Source: Blastococcus sp. DSM 46786
GTDB taxonomy: Bacteria; Actinomycetota; Actinomycetes; Mycobacteriales; Geodermatophilaceae
DNA: 64,000 nt
Reading direction: 5' to 3'
NCBI RefSeq assembly: GCF_900109665.1
Contig: NZ_FOAO01000005.1
Span: forward strand, 124,001 to 188,000
Shown: piece after piece, positions 40,982 through 49,098 of the stretch
How positions within the stretch are numbered: the stretch's first letter is position 1
Layout: each line of letters begins with the position of its first letter
Program-made: the position numbers and the translations under genes
Notes under the pieces: generated by a model
What the model saw: only the letters and a program-made list of their open reading frames with translations
The model's database searches: none
What the model was told of the DNA's origin: nothing

Positions 40982-42092
40982 CATCTCCCTCAGGGTTGGT
41001 GCTGGTGGTGTGCCCGGACGCGGCTGCGGTCGGGAGGAGGTCGAGGACGCGCTCGGTGGCGGAGCCGTCCTCGAGGTGGCAGAAGGTCTCGCGGAACCGG
41101 GCGTAGCGCCCGGCGTGCTCCGCGGCCACCGCGTCGACGCCCGCGATGGCGTCGATCAGCTCGTCGCTGGTGGCCAGCAACGGACCCGGTGCCACCGCCG
41201 CGAGGTCGAAGTAGAACCCGCGCAGCTGGTCGCGGTAGCGCGCCAGGTCGTAGACGAAGAACAGCACCGGTTTACCCGTGACGGCGAAGTCGAACATCGT
41301 CGAGGAGTAGTCGGTGACCATCAGATCCGCCGCCAGGTACAGCTCCGCGACGTCGAGGTGGTCGGAGACGTCGACCACCGGGGCGCCCGGCGGGAACTCC
41401 AGCCGGCTGGCCACCATGTTGTGCAGCCGCAGCAGGAGCACGTGGTCCCCGCCCAGCCGCGCGGTGAACGCCGCCAGGTCGATCGCGAGCGGGGGAGCCT
41501 CGCCGCCGCCCTGGAACACCAGGTCGTCGCGCCAGGTGGGGGTGTAGAGCACCGCGGTCCGCCCGTCGTCGAGACCGAGGTCGGCGCGGACCTCCTTCCG
41601 GACCGCGTCGCGCCGGGGGCTGCTCAGCAGGTCGTTGCGGGGATAGCCGGTCTCGGCGATCGGGCCGCGGTGCCCGAAGGCCACGCGCAGCCGGTCGGTC
41701 GTGGCCGCGTTCGGCGAGAGCAGCAGGTCCCACCGGGCGACGTCGAGGTCGGCGTTGGTCAGCCAGCCCTCCGGCCCGCCCTCGACGTCGTGGTGGATGC
41801 GCTTGAGCGGCGTGCCGTGCCACGTCTGCAGGTAGAAGGTCCCCGGCCGCTTGGTCCACGGCATGGAGATGCAGTCGTTGGCGATGACGAGGTCGGCCGT
41901 CTCCAGGGCGGCGCGGGCCTCCGGCGTCCCGTACAGCACCGTCCCGACGTCCGGGGGGAAGGTGTGCCGCGTCTTCTCGGTGCACAGCCAGGTGTGCTCG
42001 GTCTCCCGGTCGCCCCGGGCGGCGAGGGCCTCGTAGAGGGCGCGCGGGTTGTCGGCGTACAGCCCCCGGAAGCTGAAGTACGTGATCCTCAC
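40962..42092 (-). CDS. CDP-glycerol:poly(glycerophosphate) glycerophosphotransferase family protein
   Basis: 376 residues. TagB/TagF-type motifs: FYLQTWHGTPLKRIHHD (catalytic HGTP), ETGYPRNDLL, LYTPTWRDDL, and VTDYSSTMFDFAVTGKPVLFFVYDLARYRD. No membrane segment, so a peripheral enzyme. The family adds glycerol phosphate or ribitol phosphate to wall polymers or glycolipids. Teichoic-acid-like polymers are patchy among actinobacteria. The polyol substrate cannot be read here. First gene of a two-gene unit. Confidence 0.9.
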   Translation of the reverse strand: MRITYFSFRGLYADNPRALYEALAARGDRETEHTWLCTEKTRHTFPPDVGTVLYGTPEARAALETADLVIANDCISMPWTKRPGTFYLQTWHGTPLKRIHHDVEGGPEGWLTNADLDVARWDLLLSPNAATTDRLRVAFGHRGPIAETGYPRNDLLSSPRRDAVRKEVRADLGLDDGRTAVLYTPTWRDDLVFQGGGEAPPLAIDLAAFTARLGGDHVLLLRLHNMVASRLEFPPGAPVVDVSDHLDVAELYLAADLMVTDYSSTMFDFAVTGKPVLFFVYDLARYRDQLRGFYFDLAAVAPGPLLATSDELIDAIAGVDAVAAEHAGRYARFRETFCHLEDGSATERVLDLLPTAAASGHTTSTNPEGDDVRADR

Positions 42093-42557
42093 CGGCGGGG
42101 CGGAGGGGTCACGTGGTCAACGGGTCGGGCGTCGGTCAACGCAATCCCTCCTCCGGCCGTGTGCGGACACGATCGATCGCGGCGCCCCGGAGCGGGGGCC
42201 ATGGGAACAGTGTGCGGGTACCGGCGCCGCTTGCGTCAGGTTCGCGTCCCGCGACGTCGACGGCGCGGCGCGGCCGACGGCGGGGACGTGCCGTCGGAGG
42301 CTCCTGAAGGGCGGCTTCGTGCCGGTGTCGGCGTCCATGATCGCCGATCGGCGCAGCGGCCCGACAGGCGGGTCGAACTACACCGGTGTCAGTTCTGCGT
42401 GTGACTCGTGGGGCACCAGGGGCTCGTGGTGCGGCTCGCGGCGGCGTGTCGCCGACGACGCGCCGAACAGGTGGTCACGAGCCAGTCACGGAATGTTTCG
42501 ATGGGTGTGCCCCGATCGAGGGCGCGCACGTCAGGGAACGCGAGACGGACAGGGTGC
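42093..42557. other. 465-bp divergent intergenic region
   Basis: It separates the glycerophosphotransferase gene (minus) from the M23 peptidase gene (plus). I see a direct repeat GGTCAACG at 42115-42122 and 42135-42142, which could be a regulator site for the minus-strand unit, and a short hairpin GCACCAGG/CGTGGTGC near 42413-42433. I looked for a ydaO/c-di-AMP riboswitch, often found before wall-hydrolase genes in this phylum, and did not find convincing motifs. No supported small gene. Confidence 0.4.
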
Positions 42558-43349
42558 ATGGACGCTGGTATCGGCCCGGAGGCCCGCACGGAGCTGCTGG
42601 TGGCGGTGCGGCCCCGAACCGGTCGGGCGGCGCAGCGCCGGGCGCACCGGCGCCCGCCCCGCGCCGAGGCCCGGCGTAGCCCGGCGCTGCTCCTCGGCTC
42701 GCTGCTCCTCGGCGGCGTCGTCGCCGCGGGGGTGAGCCTGCAGGGCGCGCCCGCCGCCGAGGCCACCTCCGTGCTCGCCGCCCAGGACTCGCTGCTGACG
42801 GCCGAGGAGGGCCTCGAGGTGCTGCCGCAGGCCTCGATCACCGTCGCCGAGGCCCAGGCGCGCCTCCAGGAGGTCGCCGCCTCGCGTGCCGAGCGGCAGG
42901 CCGCCGAGGAGGCGGCGGAGGCCGCGGCGGCCGCGGCCGCGGAGGCCGCCCGCCCGAAGGCCGTCCTGCCTGTCGCCGGTGCCCGGCTGACCAGCGGCTA
43001 CGGGAGCCGGTGGGGCACCTTCCACTACGGCATCGACCTGGCCGCGCCGATGCGCACGCCCGAGTACGCCGCCGCCGACGGCGTGGTGCTCCGCGCCGGC
43101 TCGGCCAGCGGGTTCGGCCTGGCGGTCTACATCCTCCACGAGAACGGCGACGTCACCGTCTACGGCCACATGGACAAGATCCTGGTCACGCCGGGGCAGT
43201 ACGTGGAGGCGGGGGACACCATCGCGCTGCTGGGCAACCGCGGCCAGTCCACCGGTCCGCACCTGCACTTCGAGGTCCACAAGGGTGGCCTCGACGGCAA
43301 GCGGATCGACCCGATCCCGTGGCTGGCGGCACGTGGCGTCCGCCTCTGA
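42558..43349 (+). CDS. M23 family peptidase (LytM/Zn-dependent endopeptidase domain)
   Basis: 263 residues. After a basic N-terminus, one membrane helix (LLLGSLLLGGVVAAGVSLQGA) anchors or exports it. A coiled coil rich in Ala/Glu (about 100-140) precedes the M23 domain, which has the zinc ligands H in FHYGIDLAAP (H-x3-D), YGHMD and the catalytic HLHFEVH. It is predicted to cleave peptidoglycan cross-links or act with a partner. Confidence 0.92.
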   Translation: MDAGIGPEARTELLVAVRPRTGRAAQRRAHRRPPRAEARRSPALLLGSLLLGGVVAAGVSLQGAPAAEATSVLAAQDSLLTAEEGLEVLPQASITVAEAQARLQEVAASRAERQAAEEAAEAAAAAAAEAARPKAVLPVAGARLTSGYGSRWGTFHYGIDLAAPMRTPEYAAADGVVLRAGSASGFGLAVYILHENGDVTVYGHMDKILVTPGQYVEAGDTIALLGNRGQSTGPHLHFEVHKGGLDGKRIDPIPWLAARGVRL

Positions 43350-43378
43350 GGCGTGCGCGGGCGTGGTCTGATCGCCCC

Positions 43379-43813
43379 GTGACCACCGCCGTCGAGGACA
43401 GCAACCGGCGGCTGCTGCGCGCGCGGGACGCCATCGACGCGCACTACGCCGAGCCGCTCGACGTCCCGACGCTGGCCCGCATCGCCCTGGTCTCGCCGGC
43501 CCACTTCATCCGCTCGTTCCGGGTGGCGTTCGGCGAGACCCCGCACCGCTACCTGCAGCGCCGCCGGGTGGAGCGGGCCATGTTCCTGCTGCGCACCGGC
43601 GACCGCAGCGTCACCGACGTCTGCATGGAGGTCGGTTTCTCCAGCCTCGGCACGTTCAGCCGCGTCTTCCGCGACGTCGTCGGCGAGCCGCCCAGCGCCT
43701 ACCGGCGGCGGGGTCCGCTGCCGTCGGTGCCGACCTGCTTCGCGATGGCCTGGGCCCGGCCGGCGACGGATCGAGCAGTTTCGGAGAAGCAGCGACCGGC
43801 GCCGGCTCCCTAG
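43379..43813 (+). CDS. Short AraC family regulator
   Basis: 144 residues from GTG 43379, essentially only the two-HTH AraC DNA-binding domain: DVPTLARIALVSPAHFIRSFRVAFGETPHRYLQRRRVERAMFLLRTGDRSVTDVCMEVGFSSLGTFSRVFRDVVGEPPSAYRRR. The usual ligand domain is absent. It precedes a VOC-family gene by 10 bases, so the pair is an operon and the regulator probably controls it. No ribosome site; possibly leaderless. Confidence 0.9.
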   Translation: MTTAVEDSNRRLLRARDAIDAHYAEPLDVPTLARIALVSPAHFIRSFRVAFGETPHRYLQRRRVERAMFLLRTGDRSVTDVCMEVGFSSLGTFSRVFRDVVGEPPSAYRRRGPLPSVPTCFAMAWARPATDRAVSEKQRPAPAP

Positions 43814-43823
43814 CGTTCGCCCC

Positions 43824-44237
43824 ATGCTGAAGACGATCTCCATCACCCAGATCTACGTCCCCGACCAGGACGCCGCCCTCGACTTCTACGTCGGGAAGCT
43901 CGGCTTCGAGGTGCAGGCCGACATGCACTTCGGGCCGATGCGCTGGCTCACGGTGAACCTCCCCGGCCAGCCCGACCGTGCCGTGCTCCTGGAGAAGCCC
44001 GGACCTCCGGCGATGAGCGAGGAGACCGCCGCCCAGGTGCGCGAACTGGTGAGCAAGGGGGCGGCCGGCGGCCACCTCTTCTTCACCTGCGACGACGCCT
44101 GGAAGACCCACGCGGAGCTCAAGGAGCGCGGCGTGGAGATCACCGAGGAGCCGGTCGACCAGCCCTACGGCATCGACTTCGGCCTCCGCGACCCGTTCGG
44201 CAACCACGTGCGCATCGCGCAGATGAAGGAGGCCTGA
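43824..44237 (+). CDS. VOC/glyoxalase-like protein
   Basis: 137 residues. VOC fold: ITQIYVPDQDAALDFYVGKLGFEVQADMHFGPMRWLTVNLPG and the second half HLFFTCDDAWKTHAELKERGVEITEEPVDQPYGIDFGLRDPFGNHVRI. This layout is common in antibiotic-resistance or dioxygenase-like VOC proteins paired with small AraC regulators. Ligand unknown. Confidence 0.87.
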   Translation: MLKTISITQIYVPDQDAALDFYVGKLGFEVQADMHFGPMRWLTVNLPGQPDRAVLLEKPGPPAMSEETAAQVRELVSKGAAGGHLFFTCDDAWKTHAELKERGVEITEEPVDQPYGIDFGLRDPFGNHVRIAQMKEA

Positions 44238-44343
44238 CGGCAGGGCCGCCACGCGGTGCGCGGGACCGACCCCCTCCGTCGGTCCCGGTGACCGGCCCTG
44301 TACAGTTGCTCCCGGCTCGGCGGAAGCTCGCCGGGCCGGGATC

Positions 44344-44416
44344 GGGGCTGTGGCGCAGCTGGTAGCGCACCACACTGGCAGTGTGGGGGTCAGGGGTTCG
44401 AGTCCCCTCAGCTCCA
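44344..44416 (+). tRNA. tRNA-Ala (GGC)
   Basis: A full cloverleaf: acceptor arms GGGGCTG and CAGCTCC, D-arm GCGC..GCGC, anticodon loop CTGGCAG with anticodon GGC, T-arm AGGGGTTCGAGTCCCCT. CCA is not encoded. Truncated gene pieces follow directly downstream, as is common next to tRNA genes that serve as insertion sites. Confidence 0.96.
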
Positions 44417-44486
44417 CCCCGATGACCAGGCCGTTCCCCTTCCGGGGAGCGGCCTGAGTCGTCTCTGGTTGCAGTTCGCCCATCGC

Positions 44487-44705
44487 GTCCAACTGGAGGC
44501 GGACGACATCGTCCGGCGATGCAGCGTCCAGCCGGATGTATCCGTCGTTGACGTTGCGGGAGAGCCCCTTCGGATCGACCTCCCTGATCCGGACGAAGAG
44601 GTCGGCGTGCGGGGTGTCGCTGTGGTGCGCCACTTCGACGACCGGGACGCCGACGACCTCGAGAGCCTCGGCCGGCGGGGGACCGGTGAAGCTGAGGACG
44701 TCCAT
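44487..44705 (-). pseudogene. Fragment of a CocE/NonD family hydrolase
   Basis: Minus-strand translation gives MDVLSFTGPPPAEALEVVG, then a VEVAHHSDTPHADLFVRIREVDPKG stretch and SRNVNDGYIRL. This matches the start of the C-terminal jelly-roll domain of CocE/NonD hydrolases (X-Pro dipeptidyl-peptidase C-terminal domain). Neither the alpha/beta hydrolase domain nor the end of the protein is present. It is a truncated remnant next to the tRNA-Ala gene. Confidence 0.75.
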
Positions 44706-44751
44706 CAGCCGGCAGCTCGCCCGCTGACGCCTTCGACCCGGGGAGTCAGAC

Positions 44752-45132
44752 GTGCAGCTCGACGGCGTTGCCGCCCTGGTCGCCGGTGCGGCCTCGGGCC
44801 TCGGCGCCGCGACGGCGGCCGACCTGGCCGGCCGCGGTGTCACCGTGTGCGACCTGGACCTCGACAGAGCCGTCGCCGGCGCGTCCGCGACACCCGACCT
44901 GGCGCAGTACGGCATCCGGGTCATGACCATTGCTCCCGGCATCGTCGAGACGCCGATGATGGCGGGATTGTCCGCCGAAATCCGGGCCGGACTCGCGGCG
45001 ACCGTCCCGTTCCCGCGCCGGCTCGCACAGCCGGCCGAGTTCGCCCGGCTGGTGGCGATGCTCGCCGACCTCGACGATCTCAACGGCGAGGTCATCGGCA
45101 TGGACGGCGCTTCGCGGATGACGGCGCGATGA
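44752..45132 (+). pseudogene. SDR family dehydrogenase with large internal deletion
   Basis: 126 residues against about 250 for the family. It begins like a type II 3-hydroxyacyl-CoA dehydrogenase (ALVAGAASGLGAATAADLAGRG, then CDLDLDRAV) and jumps directly to the C-terminal part (DLAQYGIRVMTIAPGIVETPMMAG..LNGEVIGMDGASRM). The middle, including the catalytic Ser and YxxxK, is missing, and the reading frame survived the deletion. It cannot be catalytically active. It lies between the CocE fragment and an intact acyl-CoA ligase. Confidence 0.8.
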
Positions 45133-45195
45133 CTTCCCGATCGGGGGCCCACCGGGCCACGAACCCGATCTCGACCACCAGCGGAGGTTCTTGAG

Positions 45196-46839
45196 GTGTC
45201 GAACGAAGAACGTGTCTTGGAGCTGCTGGCCGTCTACGACTCACCGGATGCCGACGCGGCCGAGCTGTTGTGTGACCGGCACCCGGCCGATGACGTGGCG
45301 TTCACGGTGGTCGAGGCGGACCTGTCCGCGCACGACCTGACCTACGGCCACCTGCGCCGGGAGTCGGCGCGGTTCGCCGCGGCCCTGGCCGATCTCGGCG
45401 TCGGGCCGGGTGACGCGGTGGCCGTGCTGATGGGGAAGTCGGCCGAGCTGGTGGTTGCGCTGCTGGGCATCTGGCGGCGCGGTGCGGTGCACGTGCCGCT
45501 GTTCACCGCCTTCGCCACCCCGGCCATCGCGCTGCGCCTGGCGGCGAGCCAGGCCAAGGTCGTGATCACCGACGCCGACCAACGGGCCAAGCTGCAGCCG
45601 GGACCGGACATGCCCGCCGACGCGCCGTGGCGCGTGGTCGTCGTGGGCGGCGCTCCGGAGGGGGGGCAGCTGTCCTTCCACGAGCTCGTCAGCGACCACG
45701 GCCCCGACGAGCCGGCCGGCGCCTCGGTGGCCGTCGGCGGCGACGGCCCGCTGGTGCTGCTGTTCACGTCGGGGACCACGGGCACGCCCAAAGGAGTGCC
45801 GGTGCCCGTCAAGGCGCTCGCCTCGTTCCAGGCCTACCTGGAGTTCGGCCTGGACGTCTCGTCCGAAGACGTGTTCTGGAACGCCGCGGACCCCGGTTGG
45901 GCCTACGGCCTCTACTACGCGATCCTCGGACCGCTGGCGGCCGGCCGCCGCAGCCTGCTGCTCCACGCGGGCTTCTCGGCGGCCCTGACGTGGCAGGTCG
46001 TCGAGCGGTTCGGGGTCACCAACTTCGCCGCCGCGCCGACGGTCTACCGCTCGCTCCGCGCGGATCCGACCCCGGCGCCTCAGGGGACCCGGCTGCGCCG
46101 CGCCTCCTCGGCCGGCGAACCGCTGACGCCAGAGGTCATCGACTGGGCCGAGGAACACCTGGGCGTCCCCGTCCGGGACCACTACGGCCAGACCGAGCAC
46201 GGCATGATGATCGTCAACGGCTGGTCCGACGCCGTGAGGGAGACCGTCCGCCCGGGCTCGATGGGCAAGCCGCTGCCCGGCTGGTCCGCCACGGTCCTCG
46301 ACGACACCGCGGTGACGCCGGTTCCGCCCGGGCAGGTGGGGCGGGTGGCGATCAAGGTCGCCGACAGCCCGCTCATGTGGTTCACCGGGTACGCCGGAGC
46401 ACCGGAGAAGACCGCGGAGCGCTTCACCGACGACCGGGCCTGGTACCTCACCGGTGACGCCGGTAGCGCCGACGAGGACGGCCACTTCTACTTCTCCGCC
46501 CGCGACGACGACGTGATCATCATGGCCGGCTACCGGATCGGGCCGTTCGACGTGGAGAGCGTGCTGATCACCCACCCGCGGGTCATGGAGACGGCGGTCA
46601 TCGGGGTACCCGACTCGCTGCGCGGCGAGGTGCTCGAGGCCTTCGTCGTCCTCCGCGCCGGGGACAGCGGGGGCCGGGCGCTCGCCACCGAATTGCAGCA
46701 GCTGGTCAAGGACCAGTTCGCCGCCCACGCCTATCCCCGGACGGTGCACTTCGTCGACGAGCTGCCCAAGACCTCCAGCGGCAAGATCCAGCGCTTCGTC
46801 CTGCGCCAGCAGCGACGCGCCGAGGTCGGGCCCACGTGA
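45196..46839 (+). CDS. AMP-forming acyl-CoA ligase (acetyl/medium-chain type)
   Basis: 547 residues from GTG 45196 with GGAGG upstream. Motifs: LLFTSGTTGTPKG, YGQTEHGMM, WYLTGDAGS, ARDDDVIIMAGYRIGPFDVES and TSSGKIQRFVL (catalytic Lys). The DPGWAYGLYY and AGYRIGPFDVES sequences resemble acetyl-CoA/medium-chain acyl-CoA synthetases. The SDR remnant upstream suggests an original beta-oxidation or acyl-degradation unit now partly lost. Confidence 0.92.
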   Translation: MSNEERVLELLAVYDSPDADAAELLCDRHPADDVAFTVVEADLSAHDLTYGHLRRESARFAAALADLGVGPGDAVAVLMGKSAELVVALLGIWRRGAVHVPLFTAFATPAIALRLAASQAKVVITDADQRAKLQPGPDMPADAPWRVVVVGGAPEGGQLSFHELVSDHGPDEPAGASVAVGGDGPLVLLFTSGTTGTPKGVPVPVKALASFQAYLEFGLDVSSEDVFWNAADPGWAYGLYYAILGPLAAGRRSLLLHAGFSAALTWQVVERFGVTNFAAAPTVYRSLRADPTPAPQGTRLRRASSAGEPLTPEVIDWAEEHLGVPVRDHYGQTEHGMMIVNGWSDAVRETVRPGSMGKPLPGWSATVLDDTAVTPVPPGQVGRVAIKVADSPLMWFTGYAGAPEKTAERFTDDRAWYLTGDAGSADEDGHFYFSARDDDVIIMAGYRIGPFDVESVLITHPRVMETAVIGVPDSLRGEVLEAFVVLRAGDSGGRALATELQQLVKDQFAAHAYPRTVHFVDELPKTSSGKIQRFVLRQQRRAEVGPT

Positions 46840-46865
46840 GGGCCGCCGCCAGGTCCTGCAACTAC

Positions 46866-46910
46866 ACCTGCCAGCCCCTCGGTCGCCCGTCTGCCAGGGG
46901 CGTGGCAGGT
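46866..46910. terminator. Bidirectional hairpin terminator
   Basis: ACCTGCCAGCCCCT pairs with AGGGGC(g)TGGCAGGT over 14 pairs with one bulge, between the convergent ligase and SGNH hydrolase genes. Confidence 0.75.
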
Positions 46911-46935
46911 CCACAGCACCCTGGGCCCGCGCGGC

Positions 46936-47625
46936 TCAGCCCAGGGCGTCGGCGACGACGTCGGCCAGCACCTCCGCCCCCTCGGGGGAGGGGTGGGTGC
47001 CGTCGTCGCTCATCCCCTCGGCGAAGGTGCCGTCCGGATCGGCCAGCGGGGTCCAGAAGTCGAGCAGTTCGACGCCGCGCTCGTCGGCCCAGACCCGCAG
47101 CCGTTCGTTGAGTGCCACGGTCTCGTCGGGGAACTCCGCGCTCGGAGGGAGGGTGGCGAAGACGGGCGTCGCCCCGCCGGACTCGACCTTCTCGGCGATG
47201 CGGGTGAGGGTGTCGATCGTCCCGTCGGTGCGCCCCTGCCGGACGTCGTTGGTGCCGGCGAGCACCAGCACCGTGGCCGGGCGCGGGGCGAGCGCCTCGG
47301 GCACGCGGGCGAGGATCTCGTCGCTCCGCTCCCCGCTGACCCCGGCGTTGCCGCTGTACGTGACCGGGGAGTCCTCGCGGCAGCCGAGGACGTCGAAGTA
47401 CGAGTCGTCGACCCCGATGTCCAGCGCCGCGACGTGGCTCCCCGCGGTGATGGAGTCGCCGAGGGCCACGGTGCCGCCCGGTTCGTCGGACGGGGACAGG
47501 AAGCACTCGAAGTGCGCGACGGCCTCGGCCAGCCGGCGGGTGGGGGTTCCGCGCACGAGCACGGAGGCCGCCAGCGCCACGACCACGACGGCCACGACGG
47601 CCAGCACGACGCGCCCCCGGCCCAT
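46936..47625 (-). CDS. SGNH/GDSL family hydrolase, membrane-anchored or secreted
   Basis: 229 residues from ATG 47625. An N-terminal hydrophobic stretch (VVLAVVAVVVVALAASVLV) exports or anchors the protein. SGNH blocks: VALGDSITAG (Ser), GNAGVSG (Gly), VLVLAGTNDVRQG (Asn) and GTHPSPEG (Asp-x-x-His region, His present). The family hydrolyses acyl esters of lipids or carbohydrates. It is divergent from a second SGNH hydrolase. Confidence 0.88.
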   Translation of the reverse strand: MGRGRVVLAVVAVVVVALAASVLVRGTPTRRLAEAVAHFECFLSPSDEPGGTVALGDSITAGSHVAALDIGVDDSYFDVLGCREDSPVTYSGNAGVSGERSDEILARVPEALAPRPATVLVLAGTNDVRQGRTDGTIDTLTRIAEKVESGGATPVFATLPPSAEFPDETVALNERLRVWADERGVELLDFWTPLADPDGTFAEGMSDDGTHPSPEGAEVLADVVADALG

Positions 47626-47749
47626 GTCCCGACCGTAGCGGCCGGCCCGCGGGCGCTGCCGCCGCACCGATGCCTGTGTGACGCGCGTAACTGCCGGTGG
47701 TGTCGCACGTTGATCCGCGCACACCGCCCCCACCCGATCTGGAGGAGAC

Positions 47750-48613
47750 GTGCGCCGTCTCGCTACCTGCGTCCTCGCCGCCCTCGCGGTCCTCACCGGC
47801 ATCGTGGTCGCGCCCACGGCCCAGGCCGCGCCGGCCCCGCTGCGCTACGTCGCCCTCGGTGACTCCTACAGCGCGGCCTCCGGCGTCCTGCCGCCGGACC
47901 TGACCGCACCGCCGCAGTGCCTGCGCTCGGTCCGCAACTATCCGAACGTGATCGCCCGCGCGATCGGTGCCCAGCTCACCGACGTGACCTGCGGCGGCGC
48001 CGACACCGGCGACTTCTTCACCGGGCAGCACCCGGGGGTGGCCCCGCAGCTCGAGGCGCTCGGCCGGGACACGCAGCTGGTCACCATGACCATCGGTGGC
48101 AACGACAGCGGCGTGTTCATCAACTCGGTGATCGCCTGCAGCACCGCCGGCCTCGCCACGCTCGGCCAGGGCAGCCCGTGCAAGGACCGGTACGGCAGCT
48201 CGTTCACCGACACCGTGCGCAGCACCACGTTCCCGGCGCTGGTGGAGGCTCTGCGGGCCGTGCGGAAGGCGGCGCCGGACGCGCGCATCGCCATCCTCGG
48301 CTACCCCTGGATCGTGCCGGCCGGCGGCGGCTGCTTCGACCGCATGACCATCGCCGCGGGCGACATCCCCTACCTGCGCGACCTCCAGGCGACCCTCAAC
48401 GACGTGGTGCGGCGGGCGGCGTCCATGTCCGGTGTCACCTACGTCGACCTGAGCCGCGTCTCGGACGGCCACGACGCCTGCCAGCCGATCGGCGTCCGCT
48501 GGATCGAGCCGGTGCTGCAGGGCCTCAACCCGGTGATCGTGCACCCCAACGCGCTGGGCGAGGCCGAGATGGCGGCGCGCACCATGGCGGTGCTGCGGCT
48601 CGACCGCCGCTGA
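47750..48613 (+). CDS. Secreted SGNH hydrolase (GDSL lipase type)
   Basis: 287 residues from GTG 47750, with GGAGGA upstream. The signal peptide ends at AQAA. SGNH blocks: VALGDSYSAASG, CGGADTGDF, TMTIGGNDSG and a C-terminal VHPNALGEAEMA with the catalytic His. Six or more Cys residues suggest disulfides, as in Streptomyces secreted esterases/lipases of this type. It likely acts on extracellular esters. Confidence 0.92.
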   Translation: MRRLATCVLAALAVLTGIVVAPTAQAAPAPLRYVALGDSYSAASGVLPPDLTAPPQCLRSVRNYPNVIARAIGAQLTDVTCGGADTGDFFTGQHPGVAPQLEALGRDTQLVTMTIGGNDSGVFINSVIACSTAGLATLGQGSPCKDRYGSSFTDTVRSTTFPALVEALRAVRKAAPDARIAILGYPWIVPAGGGCFDRMTIAAGDIPYLRDLQATLNDVVRRAASMSGVTYVDLSRVSDGHDACQPIGVRWIEPVLQGLNPVIVHPNALGEAEMAARTMAVLRLDRR

Positions 48614-48662
48614 GGGCGGCCGGCGGTGGCCCGGTGGAAGGGCCTCGGTCGGGCCGCCGTCG

Positions 48663-48956
48663 TCAGTTCGGGACGGCGCCCAGCTCCGGCTCGGGCGCGC
48701 GGCCGCTGCCGTGCCGGCGGGCGAGCCGGGCAGCCGCCGGCATGGCGGCGTACCCGTTGGTGAGCCGCGAGCGGGCGACGAGCGCACCGGCGCGGTGGGC
48801 GGCGATCGAGCGCAGGACCTCCTCGAACTCCGTCTCGACGACGTAGTGCGTGCCGTCGACGAGGTGGACGACCGTGTCGCCGTGGCGCTCGATCCGCTCG
48901 ATGTGGTCGGGGTCGACGGAGAAGTGCTCACCGTTGCGGCAGGTCACAGCGATCAC
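48663..48956 (-). CDS. FlbD-like small protein
   Basis: 97 residues from GTG 48956, chosen because AAAGGA lies 8 bases upstream. The first 55 residues match the FlbD family pattern (VIAVTCRNGEHFSVDPDHIERIE..DTVVHLVDGTHYVVETEFEEVLRSI). A 40-residue extension follows. FlbD usually sits inside flagellar gene clusters; no flagellar gene is visible here, so it is an orphan or a FlbD-like protein with another role. Confidence 0.75.
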   Translation of the reverse strand: MIAVTCRNGEHFSVDPDHIERIERHGDTVVHLVDGTHYVVETEFEEVLRSIAAHRAGALVARSRLTNGYAAMPAAARLARRHGSGRAPEPELGAVPN

Positions 48957-49098
48957 GAGGCGGTCCTTTCGCACTCGTCGGCCCGGGGACCGGTGGGCCG
49001 GTCCGGAAGGCGGTCCGGCACCGGGACCATCGGCATACCGGGGCCGGTGCCGGAGCGTGCGAGGGCGGGATGCGCCCGAACGGGTGAGCGGATCGCGC

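Noticed and set aside
42093..42557. c-di-AMP (ydaO) riboswitch before the M23 peptidase gene
   Set aside because: This riboswitch often precedes wall-hydrolase genes in Actinobacteria, but its conserved blocks were not found here.
44238..44343. Another copy of the hairpin repeat before tRNA-Ala
   Set aside because: GGGACCGACC/GTCGGTCCC forms a hairpin, but the block order of the repeat family is absent.
44344..44480. An integrated mobile element at the tRNA-Ala gene
   Set aside because: No integrase, no second attachment copy and no transposase were seen; only gene remnants support past insertion.
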